Positions 33,775-41,876 of a stretch of 51,888 nt of DNA are shown one piece after another. The translations under genes and the position numbers were made by a program. The stretch lies in the IMG/VR virus record IMGVR_UViG_3300035584_000037, positions 1-51,888 of that record. One strand, written 5' to 3'. Below the pieces are notes generated by a model. It made no database searches. It saw only the letters and a list, made by a program, of their open reading frames with translations, and was not told where the DNA came from. The DNA comes from a virus. Within the stretch, counting starts at the first letter, position 1. Every line of letters starts with the position of its first letter.

Positions 33775-33805
33775 AAGTAGGATAGACTTTTCTATCCTAC
33801 TTTTT
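33775..33805 (+). terminator. Strong rho-independent terminator after the capsid gene
   Basis: AAGTAGGATAGA (33775-33786) pairs exactly with TCTATCCTACTT (33791-33802) over a CTTT loop, with T at 33801-33805. Twelve base pairs make it the strongest hairpin in the window. Confidence 0.93.
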
Positions 33806-33816
33806 GGAGTATTTTT

Positions 33817-34194
33817 ATGTCAACAGTTATCAGACTGTATAATAATAATAAATTTATTTTAACTATTCCTTTTTGTGAGGGAAGGAAAACAGTTATTATT
33901 CAAGCTAAATCGGTGGCTTTTTTTGGTGGGGATTTAAATAGTAGGGATAAAGGGATGATAAAATCCTCCAATTGCATATGTTCTATTGTATTAGAAGAAG
34001 ATATGAATAAAGAATTGAGATGTCTTTTGAATCCTAGATATAGACCCAATCCTTTTAAATTTATTGATCCTAATCCAGTAATTTCTGTTATAAAGGATTC
34101 TATTATAGAAATAAAGCAGGATGATCATATAGATAGGCCAAAATTGAGAAAAGTTAGAGAATTGAAAATTAAAGATAATAGTCCACAAATTTAG
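33817..34194 (+). CDS. Hypothetical virion protein
   Basis: 125 residues behind GGAG. VIRLYNNNKFILTIPFCEGRKTVIIQ is beta-rich; the last third is basic (RPKLRKVRELKIKD). No family recognised. Placement between the capsid and neck genes suggests a head-completion or head-vertex role. It is the first gene past the strong terminator. Confidence 0.7.
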   Translation: MSTVIRLYNNNKFILTIPFCEGRKTVIIQAKSVAFFGGDLNSRDKGMIKSSNCICSIVLEEDMNKELRCLLNPRYRPNPFKFIDPNPVISVIKDSIIEIKQDDHIDRPKLRKVRELKIKDNSPQI

Positions 34195-34199
34195 GTATT

Positions 34200-34886
34200 A
34201 TGACTAGGAATGATATTCTAACTTATGTAAAGAATAAATTAACTGCTGGCGGTAAAGTAGATTTAGAAGTAGCCGATCAAGCAATTGATACTTATATTTA
34301 TGATGCTTTTATAAAGGCTCAACCTTGGTATACTGAGCCTTTATTTGGCGAAACATTAGAAGTAACTTTTAGTGAAGCTGATTCTTCTTATATATTATTC
34401 TCCCAATTTTCTAAAATTCCCGATTTAGTTTATAAAGTGTATCCTTCTGCACAGACGGGGATGGGATCGTTTGATAATGATGTTGCTGGTTTATTGAGTT
34501 TAGAAGGTAAGCATATCATATCTCAAAACATGGTATCCGCTGCTTATGCATTAGAATTTGAGAGACAGGCTGACACTTTTTTAAATTCTACTTTAAAAAA
34601 TTTTATGGGAATAGATAGGCTTTATATAAGTGGTGCAGTAGTATATGATTCTGTAACTGTTTTATACTATCCCAAAGTTGATTCTATGGAGGATGTAACT
34701 AATCCTAAAGCGGTAGCATGGATGTTGGATTATGTATTAGCTTCTACTAAAGTTGCAGTAGGTATGATAAGATCAAAATTTAGGGGAGGGGATTTAGGGT
34801 TAGATAATGATGGTATAGAAATGAAAATTGAAGGTAACACTAAAATAGATTCATTAATGGAAGAACTCCCAAAATTGAGTTTTTAA
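34200..34886 (+). CDS. Neck / head-tail connector protein (tentative)
   Basis: 228 residues. DILTYVKNKLTAGGKVDLEVADQAIDTYIYDAFIKAQPWY, then FSKIPDLVYKVYPS and YISGAVVYDSVTVLYYPKV match the general layout of neck or connector proteins near gp13/gp14 of T4-like phages, with a helical start and beta core. The assignment rests on position and layout more than on a firm motif. It is followed with a one-base overlap by the next connector gene. Confidence 0.58.
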   Translation: MTRNDILTYVKNKLTAGGKVDLEVADQAIDTYIYDAFIKAQPWYTEPLFGETLEVTFSEADSSYILFSQFSKIPDLVYKVYPSAQTGMGSFDNDVAGLLSLEGKHIISQNMVSAAYALEFERQADTFLNSTLKNFMGIDRLYISGAVVYDSVTVLYYPKVDSMEDVTNPKAVAWMLDYVLASTKVAVGMIRSKFRGGDLGLDNDGIEMKIEGNTKIDSLMEELPKLSF

Positions 34887-35437
34887 TGTTAGAGTTTAGA
34901 TTTGATGCAAATTTACCAAAAAAATTAAGTGTAGATTTAAATACATATAAGCATTTATTGTTAGAAAAGTATACCACTCGATATCCGCAAGTTTTATTTT
35001 ATTCTTTATTATTGCCAAATATTTCGGCTGTTAATAATATTCAATACCAGGACGGGAAAACTGTTGTTGATGATTTGTGGGGGGATATTATACCTTTTGA
35101 GTTAGCTTCTGGATTTGTACAACCTCATACTAATAATATTAATCCTAATGAATTGGAGGTATTTAGTAATCCTTATAAGATAAATATGAGGATAGCATAT
35201 ACTCCAAAACAACAAAAACAATTAAAACATGGTCAAGATTGGTCGCATGAGTTAAATGTTTATTTTTTAATACCTCAGTTTGAGAATTTTAATTTAATTA
35301 TTAAGCAAGGTGATAGATTTGTATGGAAAGATGCTATTTATGAGATTGTTAGACATGAATTAAAGGGGAGATGGGGGGATACCGATTATTTTTTATATTG
35401 GTCAGTTTATTCAGAGCCTAAACAAATAGGTTCATAA
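34886..35437 (+). CDS. Head-tail connector-type protein
   Basis: 183 residues. LPKKLSVDLNTYKHLLLEKY and the central Pro-rich beta segments lead to NLIIKQGDRFVWKDAIYEIVRHELKGRWGDTDYFLYWSV. The latter resembles head-closure proteins that describe an interface with 'G-D-R-x-x-x-x-x-x-Y-E-I'. It overlaps the previous gene by one base. Exact role in the neck is inferred from position. Confidence 0.58.
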   Translation: MLEFRFDANLPKKLSVDLNTYKHLLLEKYTTRYPQVLFYSLLLPNISAVNNIQYQDGKTVVDDLWGDIIPFELASGFVQPHTNNINPNELEVFSNPYKINMRIAYTPKQQKQLKHGQDWSHELNVYFLIPQFENFNLIIKQGDRFVWKDAIYEIVRHELKGRWGDTDYFLYWSVYSEPKQIGS

Positions 35438-35438
35438 G

Positions 35439-35450
35439 TATATATTATAG
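35439..35450 (+). promoter_or_regulatory. TATATATTATAG motif
   Basis: Exact 12-mer also found at 5158-5169 and 37221-37232. Here it ends 4 bases before an ATG that lacks a ribosome site. Candidate promoter or processing site. Confidence 0.35.
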
Positions 35451-35454
35451 ATAT

Positions 35455-35985
35455 ATGGTAAAACCTGTAATTAAGGTTAAAGTAAAAACTTTTGGCATCG
35501 AGTCTACTAGTAATTTTCTTAGTAGTTTACAACAGCAATTACCAGAAGTAGTATCGGGAGTAGTAGAAGATATAGCTAATGATGTGGTAGAAGGTATAAA
35601 ATCAAATATAGAAAATCAAAGTTACAAACATAAGCCTTTAACACCTAATTATAAAAGATATAAAATTTTACATGGTTTGGATTCTAGGATTCTGATAAGA
35701 ACTAAGTTTTATTTAAATAAGATAAATGTATTTTCAGGAAAAATAAAAAATGAGTTTTTATATCATATAGGTGTATCTAAGTTAGAAGAATATTCTGATG
35801 GTAAGAAACTATATGATATAGCTAAATGGCTGGAATATGGTACAACTAAAATGGTAGCTAGACCAATATATGCTCCTGAATTAAAGAATATAAAAGAAAA
35901 TCTTAGTGTGTATATAAAGTTTATAAATGGTAAGATAGGTAAATTTATAAAGATCAGTAAGAAAAATTCAAAATTAAAAAAGTGA
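35455..35985 (+). CDS. Tail-completion protein (HK97-gp10-like)
   Basis: 176 residues. SGVVEDIANDVVEGIKSNIENQ opens a helix typical of HK97-gp10 type proteins, and IAKWLEYGTTKMVARPIYAPELK is the diagnostic W-x-E-Y-G-T-x-x-M-x-A-R-P. These proteins join the tail end to the neck. There is no visible ribosome site; the 12-mer TATATATTATAG directly precedes the ATG. The last 30 residues are strongly basic. Confidence 0.83.
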   Translation: MVKPVIKVKVKTFGIESTSNFLSSLQQQLPEVVSGVVEDIANDVVEGIKSNIENQSYKHKPLTPNYKRYKILHGLDSRILIRTKFYLNKINVFSGKIKNEFLYHIGVSKLEEYSDGKKLYDIAKWLEYGTTKMVARPIYAPELKNIKENLSVYIKFINGKIGKFIKISKKNSKLKK

Positions 35986-35993
35986 GTTAATAA

Positions 35994-36596
35994 ATGCGTT
36001 TAACTACATCTAGAAAAGATTTTCACAGACATTCATTTGAGGTCTCTCCTTGTGGTAATGGAGTTACTACTCTTAATTTAGATCATCGTCATGAGATTAA
36101 AGGTTTTGTAGTACATGAGGTTAATGGTCATAGTCATATTTTATATGGTATTCCTGATAAATGTACGGAATCTTCTAAGAAGGCGAAATATACAGGTAGT
36201 ACATCACAATCCATAGAAGAAAAATCAATTAATGTTTATGGTGAAATTCCTCATGATCGTGAATATGGTGATCATCGAAGGGTAGCAGCAATTAAAAAAT
36301 TGATTTATGGAATTAATGAATCAAGTAAAATTAATGAAGAAAAATATCTTATGAATGTAAAAACTGGTTCTGTAGACACTTACGATAATTGGAAGAGTGA
36401 TTCTGAGAATGATGGATGGAATTTTGATAAAGAGTTATCTAGTGGTAATTTAGTTAGTGTTAAGAAAGATAATAGTGGTGATTGGGTAGAAGAAAAATCA
36501 ATTAATGTTTATGGTGAAATTCCTCATGATCGTGAATATGGTGATCATCGAAGGGTAGCAGCAATTAAAAAATTGATTTATGGAGAGGATAAATAA
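35994..36596 (+). CDS. His-rich virion-associated protein with an exact internal duplication
   Basis: 200 residues. The N-terminal part (HRHSFEVSPCGNG..., LDHRHEIKGFV, GHSHILYG) has a spaced pattern of His residues that would bind metal. After that, a 32-residue unit starting EEKSINVYGEIPHDREYGDH occurs twice, at about residues 75-106 and 166-197. A segment KTGSVDTYDNWKSDSENDGW lies between. The unit HDREYGDHRRVAAIKKL may be a binding motif. No enzyme family recognised. Confidence 0.72.
   Translation: MRLTTSRKDFHRHSFEVSPCGNGVTTLNLDHRHEIKGFVVHEVNGHSHILYGIPDKCTESSKKAKYTGSTSQSIEEKSINVYGEIPHDREYGDHRRVAAIKKLIYGINESSKINEEKYLMNVKTGSVDTYDNWKSDSENDGWNFDKELSSGNLVSVKKDNSGDWVEEKSINVYGEIPHDREYGDHRRVAAIKKLIYGEDK
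36214..36311 (+). repeat. 98-bp perfect direct repeat, copy 1
   Basis: The 98 bases here are identical to 36487-36584, 273 bases (91 codons) away in the same gene. No silent change separates the copies, which means very recent duplication or continuous conversion. Confidence 0.95.
36487..36584 (+). repeat. 98-bp perfect direct repeat, copy 2
   Basis: Second copy of the repeat at 36214-36311, ending 12 bases before the stop of the same gene. Recombination between the copies would delete exactly 91 codons without a frameshift. Confidence 0.95.
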
Positions 36597-36598
36597 TT

Positions 36599-36793
36599 AT
36601 GGATTTATTGACAAAGATGTATGAGGATAAGATATTGAAAGAGGATGTTAATCCTTTAGATAGTGAACTTGATGAAGTTTATAAGAAAATAGATGCGGCA
36701 TTGAGATATACCAATATTTCTATTGACAAGAAAAAAAGTTTTTGTTCTTCAGTTATAGCTTATGTAAATTTAAAGAGATTACAGATTAAATAA
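36599..36793 (+). CDS. Hypothetical small helical protein
   Basis: 64 residues (MDLLTKMYEDKILKEDVNPL ... YVNLKRLQIK), charged, entirely helical by appearance. The ATG lies 2 bases after the previous stop, behind GAGAGG. No family recognised. Lies among neck and tail genes, so likely structural or assembly-related. Confidence 0.65.
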   Translation: MDLLTKMYEDKILKEDVNPLDSELDEVYKKIDAALRYTNISIDKKKSFCSSVIAYVNLKRLQIK

Positions 36794-36807
36794 AATAATT
36801 TATTTAT

Positions 36808-37194
36808 ATGGAATGGTTATTTAGAGCTAAGGTTATAAAAGTATTAGATTATAATAAAATTGATTTATTTTTTGATCTTGGTTTTGGTATTAAATTTAGA
36901 AATATAGTAACCATTTCTGATTTTAGTATAGATGAAGATAAAAAATTACAAGCAAAGAATTGTCTTGTTGTACTAATTGGTGGTCATAGGGTAGTAATTT
37001 CTTCAATTAAAAATAAATACAGTAATTTATATGATGTTAGGGTGTATTTATACAATCCTATAAAATTAGAAAATGTGTATGAATGTATCAATGATTTTAA
37101 ATTGCCTTGTGTTAATAAGATAATGAATAAATTGAAGGATTTTGATTATGATCCAGAAATTTTAAAGTCATATATTCCCCAGATGTTACCTTAG
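36808..37194 (+). CDS. SNase-like fold protein (degenerate)
   Basis: 128 residues. FRAKVIKVLDYNKIDLFFDLGFGIKFRNIV closely follows the N-terminal strand pattern of phage thermonuclease-like proteins (A-x-V-x-K-V-x-D-G-D-T-x-x-x-x-x-D-L-G-F-G-I), but the catalytic D-G-D is replaced by D-Y-N and the usual later Arg/Glu are not evident. Nuclease activity is therefore unlikely. A structural use of the fold or a scaffold role is possible. Confidence 0.62.
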   Translation: MEWLFRAKVIKVLDYNKIDLFFDLGFGIKFRNIVTISDFSIDEDKKLQAKNCLVVLIGGHRVVISSIKNKYSNLYDVRVYLYNPIKLENVYECINDFKLPCVNKIMNKLKDFDYDPEILKSYIPQMLP

Positions 37195-37336
37195 ATTTTC
37201 TTTTAATCATAGTTTTATAGTATATATTATAGATGATAGAGCTAATAAAATAGTTCAAATATATAATAGTGTAATACTATTACGCAATATTTCTACACCA
37301 TAGTTGTTAAATTAAATTTGTTTGAGGTTATAGTTT
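37195..37336. other. Gene-free gap with promoter-like motif and hairpin
   Basis: The gap holds TATATATTATAG at 37221-37232 and a hairpin GTGTAAT (37269-37275) with ATTACGC (37279-37285, one G-U pair). No T-run follows the hairpin, so it is not a clear terminator. GAGG at 37324-37327 is the ribosome site for the next gene. Confidence 0.45.
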
Positions 37337-38629
37337 TTGTCGTACCCATATACATTGAACGATACGTTTAGGTCATATGATCAGCTTATCTATGAATGGT
37401 TAGACAAGCTTAAAATCAATTATGGTAGTTTAGGAGGAGTACCTCGTACTAATTTTGGAATATTGCGATGTTTTGCTACTCCTAGAAGGGCGTTTGCTAC
37501 TATGGAGGAGATGTTGATAAGGAAGAATTGGTTAGATTCTTCTAGTCCCGAAGATGGATCAGGTTCGGGTATTAAGACAGTACATTCTTATCAACGAATA
37601 CCTTTACCTTTTTGTTCTATCGAGAGAACGGATTATATTGTAGATAAATCAAGATTTAGTACTGGGGAATTTACAGTTTATTCTAATAATGGGTATACAT
37701 CAAATAAATATAAGTTTCCATTTCCTATTGATTTATCTTATAAATTAGAATTTTGGTGTAAGCAAAGATTTACAGTAATGCATATTTTAGAATGGGTAGT
37801 ATCTCAATTATCCCCAAAAGGTATGGGACATAGTGAAATGTTGTTCAAGGTAACACCTATTGATCATAGTGGTAATACCCCATATGGTAGTAAGACAGTG
37901 CCTTTTATTATGGATACTTTCACGGACAATTCTGATATAGAACCTGGTGAAAATCAAAGAACTTTAAGACTTACTTTTATTTTTACATTGAAGGCATGGT
38001 TATTCTATCCACCCCTGTCAACAGATGGTAGATATGGCATGTTGAATGGTCCTTTGGATGTAGTAAGTCAATCAAGTACACCTACATTAGACATAAAAGA
38101 ATTTACTACAACTATGGAGATTAATACTGATATAAAAAGACAAGATGATAATAAGCCATATTGTACGGGGGAGTTGTTTGACACTCATTCTGAATATGGT
38201 TTTAATTATATAAATGCGGAAGATGTGTTACTAGAGAATATTTCTGAATTATCAAAATATGTAGTAACTGATGATAATGAGATTAAATTTTATTCAAAAT
38301 CAGAAGATGATTATTTGTATTTTAATTTATTACCATTATTACCCGAAACCTATTCTATAGGCGGTATATATTATTCTTTTGGTAATGTAATTATAGATGT
38401 ACTGTCTAAAGAAGGTATTTTATTAGATTCTTTTGTATTGGGTATGGTAGATGAACCGACATTATTTAATCATGATTTTATTAATGAAGAAAATGAAGTA
38501 GATATAAGAATATTCTCTGATCAAAGGTTAACATTAAAAAATTTTTATTTTAAAAGATCAACACATTCTTATCAAAGTAATTCAAGTACATCTAGTTTTT
38601 CAAGTGTATCAAGTTATTCTAGTATATAA
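37337..38629 (+). CDS. Virion structural protein with Ser-rich tail
   Basis: 430 residues from TTG 37337, 9 bases after GAGG. Beta-rich throughout; no firm family. Regions such as LPFCSIERTDYIVDKSRFST and FPFPIDLSYKLEFWCKQRF resemble T4-like neck or tail-terminator-type proteins of metagenomic phages. The last 20 residues (STHSYQSNSSTSSFSSVS...) form an (S-x-S)n tract like those of the genes at 30021, 30301 and 50786. Located directly before the sheath gene, so a tail terminator or collar role is possible. Confidence 0.68.
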   Translation: MSYPYTLNDTFRSYDQLIYEWLDKLKINYGSLGGVPRTNFGILRCFATPRRAFATMEEMLIRKNWLDSSSPEDGSGSGIKTVHSYQRIPLPFCSIERTDYIVDKSRFSTGEFTVYSNNGYTSNKYKFPFPIDLSYKLEFWCKQRFTVMHILEWVVSQLSPKGMGHSEMLFKVTPIDHSGNTPYGSKTVPFIMDTFTDNSDIEPGENQRTLRLTFIFTLKAWLFYPPLSTDGRYGMLNGPLDVVSQSSTPTLDIKEFTTTMEINTDIKRQDDNKPYCTGELFDTHSEYGFNYINAEDVLLENISELSKYVVTDDNEIKFYSKSEDDYLYFNLLPLLPETYSIGGIYYSFGNVIIDVLSKEGILLDSFVLGMVDEPTLFNHDFINEENEVDIRIFSDQRLTLKNFYFKRSTHSYQSNSSTSSFSSVSSYSSI

Positions 38630-38721
38630 TTTTTTATATAGAGTCTACCTATATTCAATAGGGTTTATAAAATAATATTCGACTTATATACTATAAGTAA
38701 ATAAATTTTTGGAGGTTTATT

Positions 38722-40296
38722 ATGGCAAGTCCTGGTTTTAAATGGAGAGAATTAGATTATTCTACTTATGCAATACAGTTATCAAAGACGGTACTAGCAT
38801 TATGTGGCGAATCTTATAAAGGACCAGAGTATCCCATTGAGGTTAGAGGCGTTAATGATATGCTTAATAAATTAGGGAAACCTAGTACCGATTTTAAAGA
38901 TTATGCTTTATATGCGATTGATAATTTTTTTACTATAGGTAATAAAGTTATTTTTCAACGTGTAGTTAGACCGGATGCAATAAGAGCAGAGACTCCTTAT
39001 GTTGTAGATGGTAGTGATAATAATATTTTTAAGTGTAAAGCTACGTCTAAAGGATCGTGGGCTAATGATTACGCTATAGTTATTAGTGATGTTAATGTTA
39101 CAACCCATGAATTCGATTTTTTTGTTTCTATATTAGACCCTACGGGTAATACATCCGATTATATTCAGCAAGAAAAGTTTGAAGCCGTGAGTTTAGACCC
39201 TACTTCTGAGAGATATATCGAGACAGTGGTAAATGATGGTATTAACGGTATTCTTAAATCAGAGATAGTTACTTTACATCTAGACCCCGGATTTACGTGG
39301 GATTCTGATAACCCCGTTGATCCTGTAGATGGTAATTATGTTATGGGTGATGTAGCTAATGGCGGGGTACTGGGAGTACATGGTGTAGTACAGCCCACTA
39401 CATCACAATATACTACTGCTTTAGATAAACTTAAAGATCCAGAGACATATGATTTTAATCTTATAGCTATTCCCGGAATATTTACTAATATTAGTGGTGG
39501 GGATGATGTAACTTTAGCAGCTAAACTTAAAGAAATTTGTGAATTTAGAAGGCAGGATTGTCTAGCAGTCATTGATCCTCCTAAATCATTGAGTACCCCG
39601 GATTATAGTGGTTCAGATATTATTACAGATGTTAGGACATGGAGATCCAATCTTGCTCATGATAGCTCTTATACCTGTATTTGGTGGCCTTGGGTTAAGA
39701 TTCTTGATACTTACAATAATAAGATAGTGTGGGTTCCGGCGTCTGGTTTTTTTGCTCAGAGATGTGCTTATACGGATAGTATAAGTTTTCCTTGGTTTGC
39801 TGAAGGGGGATTGAATAGGGGTGTTTTATCAAGTGTACAAGACATAGGATACATAACTAATCAGGATGAGAGAGATGATTTATATGATAGACGTGTTAAT
39901 ATTAATGTAATAAAAAAAGATCCGGATGTTGGATTTGTATTGTGGGGTAATTGTACTAATCAATCTAAACCTTCCGCAAGACAACAAATATCTGTACGTA
40001 GGATGCTTTTGTATCTGCAAAAATTAGTAGCTACTTCTGTAAAGTATTTAATTTTTGAACCTAATGATCCTATTATGTGGCAAGCTTTTAAAGCTATAGT
40101 TACACCCTATTTCGAAGAAGTTAAGATTGGGAGAGGTATGGCAGATTATCAGATTATAATGGATGCTTCTACAAATACACCGCAGGTTATTTCTAGAAAA
40201 GAGGCTTATGGTATTTTTAAAATTATACCTATGGATACAGCAGAAAGTATTAATGTAGATTATGTATTATATCCATCTGGAGCTTCTTTTAAATAA
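38722..40296 (+). CDS. Tail sheath protein
   Basis: 524 residues behind GGAGG. MASPGFKWRELDYSTYAIQ at the N-terminus, VLALCGESYKGPEYPIEV and NKVIFQRVV, and the C-terminal MLLYLQKLVATSVKYLIFEPNDPIMWQAFKAIV followed by G-R-G-M-A-D-Y are the shared core of contractile sheath proteins (gp18 type). The contracting sheath drives the tail tube through the host envelope. The tube gene follows at once. Confidence 0.95.
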   Translation: MASPGFKWRELDYSTYAIQLSKTVLALCGESYKGPEYPIEVRGVNDMLNKLGKPSTDFKDYALYAIDNFFTIGNKVIFQRVVRPDAIRAETPYVVDGSDNNIFKCKATSKGSWANDYAIVISDVNVTTHEFDFFVSILDPTGNTSDYIQQEKFEAVSLDPTSERYIETVVNDGINGILKSEIVTLHLDPGFTWDSDNPVDPVDGNYVMGDVANGGVLGVHGVVQPTTSQYTTALDKLKDPETYDFNLIAIPGIFTNISGGDDVTLAAKLKEICEFRRQDCLAVIDPPKSLSTPDYSGSDIITDVRTWRSNLAHDSSYTCIWWPWVKILDTYNNKIVWVPASGFFAQRCAYTDSISFPWFAEGGLNRGVLSSVQDIGYITNQDERDDLYDRRVNINVIKKDPDVGFVLWGNCTNQSKPSARQQISVRRMLLYLQKLVATSVKYLIFEPNDPIMWQAFKAIVTPYFEEVKIGRGMADYQIIMDASTNTPQVISRKEAYGIFKIIPMDTAESINVDYVLYPSGASFK

Positions 40297-40329
40297 TATT
40301 GAAATTAATGTATAATTGGAGGTTATTTT

Positions 40330-40887
40330 ATGAATGATTTAAGTGCTTCTCATATAGCAAGTAGAAATTATGAGCCTCAGAGATCGAATAATGGTATGTT
40401 TAGAATTTATAATATACCTAGTAATGTTTCTGGGGTTAAGGGTGAGACTGTATTATCTTTATCTTTGAAAAGTTTTCCAATACCTACGGTTACTATAGAT
40501 GCTTTAGAAATTTCATTTTTAAATGAGAATCGTAAAGTAGCTGGTAAGGTTTCTTTTGGTGATATGGAAATAAAGTTCCATGATTATGTAGATATTAATA
40601 CCGCCCATATTTGTAAATTATGGCATGAGCAAGTTTATAATCCTTTTACTGGTAAAATAGGTCTTGCTAGAAATTATAAAAAAGATGGTATTATTGAACT
40701 TTTTGCACCAGAGGGTTCTTATAGTAGGTATTATTATGTACAGCAATGTTGGCCCAAATCTTTTGATCATGGTAGTATAGATATGGATACTTCTGATTCA
40801 GTTCTTATTACTATGACATTAGCAGTTGACAAAGCTTATGCTGCTCAAACCCCCGGAATTGTTAATTTGGTGAGTGGTTTGATCTAA
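40330..40887 (+). CDS. Tail tube protein (gp19-type)
   Basis: 185 residues behind GGAGG. SFPIPTVTIDALEISFLNENRKVAGKVSFGDMEIKFHDY is the beta-hairpin core, ICKLWHEQVYNPFTGKIGLARNYKKDG the middle, and CWPKSFDHGSIDMDTSDSVLITMTLAVDKA the ending, all gp19-like. It stacks as hexamers inside the sheath. Length is close to T4 gp19. Confidence 0.93.
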   Translation: MNDLSASHIASRNYEPQRSNNGMFRIYNIPSNVSGVKGETVLSLSLKSFPIPTVTIDALEISFLNENRKVAGKVSFGDMEIKFHDYVDINTAHICKLWHEQVYNPFTGKIGLARNYKKDGIIELFAPEGSYSRYYYVQQCWPKSFDHGSIDMDTSDSVLITMTLAVDKAYAAQTPGIVNLVSGLI

Positions 40888-40924
40888 TTAATTTTTTCTC
40901 TCACATTCGTGAAAGGTTTTTATT

Positions 40925-41701
40925 ATGTCAGAATTTAATATTACTCTACCTAGTAGGGGTAAGTTGTATGGTGATAAGTTGCCTGGTGGTAGTTTAACTT
41001 TGAAACCCCTAACTACTAAAGAGCAGAGTATTTTGTTTAACCCATCGGGAGATACTATTCAAAAATTTGATTCTATATTAAATAATTGTATAGTAAAATC
41101 TCCCATACCTGTTCAAGATATGTTGATGACTGATAGATTGTATGTAATGATTATTTTACGTACTCGATCTTTTGGTTCAATATATAAAATTCCCTCTATG
41201 CGATGTTCTTCTTGTAAATCCCAGTATTCAATAGATGTTGATTTATCTAAGGATTTAAAAGTAAAGGTATATGATAAAGAATCAGTTGATGATACTTATA
41301 TTTCATTAGGTGATAATATCGAAGAGCCTATATGTTTTCATTTATCGGATTTTGATTCGGATGTAGAGTATAGGTTTTTGAGGGGGTATGATGAAAGACA
41401 GATTGCTCAAAATTCAAAAAGAATGCTTATGCAATCAACCGATATTTCTGACCCATCTTTTCAGTTAAGATTAATGTTGATGATTCAGAAAATAAATGGT
41501 AAAGAAGTTTCTATGCAAGAAAAAACAATATTTGTTAATTCTATGAGTGCTAGAGATGAAACATTGTTATCTGCTGATATTGATTCAAAAGAATCCGGTA
41601 TGGATCTTACTTTTATTAGTACATGTAGATCTTGCGGTAATGAAGAGGAGTCGATATTGCCTTTTACGGCAGAATTTTTTCGCCCAAAACGTATCAGGTA
41701 A
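40925..41701 (+). CDS. Baseplate protein (T4 gp26-type) with two Cys pairs
   Basis: 258 residues behind GAAAGG. FNITLPSRGKLYGDKLPGGSLTLKPLTTKEQSIL begins, MRCSSCKSQYSIDVDLSKD holds one zinc-type pair, CRSCGNEEESILPFTAEFFRP the second with the FFRP ending typical of the T4_baseplate family. The protein helps assemble the baseplate hub or act as chaperone. The next small frame overlaps its end and may be reached by frameshifting. Confidence 0.88.
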   Translation: MSEFNITLPSRGKLYGDKLPGGSLTLKPLTTKEQSILFNPSGDTIQKFDSILNNCIVKSPIPVQDMLMTDRLYVMIILRTRSFGSIYKIPSMRCSSCKSQYSIDVDLSKDLKVKVYDKESVDDTYISLGDNIEEPICFHLSDFDSDVEYRFLRGYDERQIAQNSKRMLMQSTDISDPSFQLRLMLMIQKINGKEVSMQEKTIFVNSMSARDETLLSADIDSKESGMDLTFISTCRSCGNEEESILPFTAEFFRPKRIR

Positions 41702-41867
41702 GCAATCCGATATAGATGATGAGATATACTATTTAGTTAAGTATGCGGGATTTTCAGCGGAATATGTGGAGAGCCTTGAAATTGATAGAAGGATGTATTT
41801 TGTAAGAAAACTTAGTGAAGATATACAAAGAGAGAATGATGAAATTAAAAAATCTTCAAAGAAGTAA
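41640..41867 (+). CDS. Small overlapping frame, possible frameshift extension of the gp26-type gene
   Basis: Reading frame +1 relative to the gp26-type gene. The conserved-looking part (SDIDDEIYYLVKYAGFSAEYVESLEIDRRMYFVRKLSEDIQ) lies after 41701. In this frame the nearest ATG is 41640, which gives an unnatural 18-residue lead-in (MKRSRYCLLRQNFFAQNV) over the zinc motif of the upstream protein. No ribosome site fits a later start. The domain (E-I-x-Y-L-V-x-Y...R-R-x-x-F/Y-x-x-x-L) commonly follows gp26-type genes in T4-like phages. Synthesis from its own start or by frameshift (+1 or -2) near 41690 are both possible. The ATG 41640 is the formal start. Confidence 0.6.
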   Translation: MKRSRYCLLRQNFFAQNVSGKQSDIDDEIYYLVKYAGFSAEYVESLEIDRRMYFVRKLSEDIQRENDEIKKSSKK

Positions 41868-41876
41868 GGTGCAATA

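Noticed and set aside
36808-37194. Active thermonuclease
   Set aside because: The D-G-D-T catalytic strand is replaced (D-Y-N-K), so only the fold is claimed.
37261-37290. Terminator in the gap before 37337
   Set aside because: The hairpin is short and no T-run follows it.
41547-41867. ATG 41547 as the start of the small frame before the tape measure
   Set aside because: It would overlap 155 bases of a conserved gene with a hydrophobic nonsense lead-in and no ribosome site.
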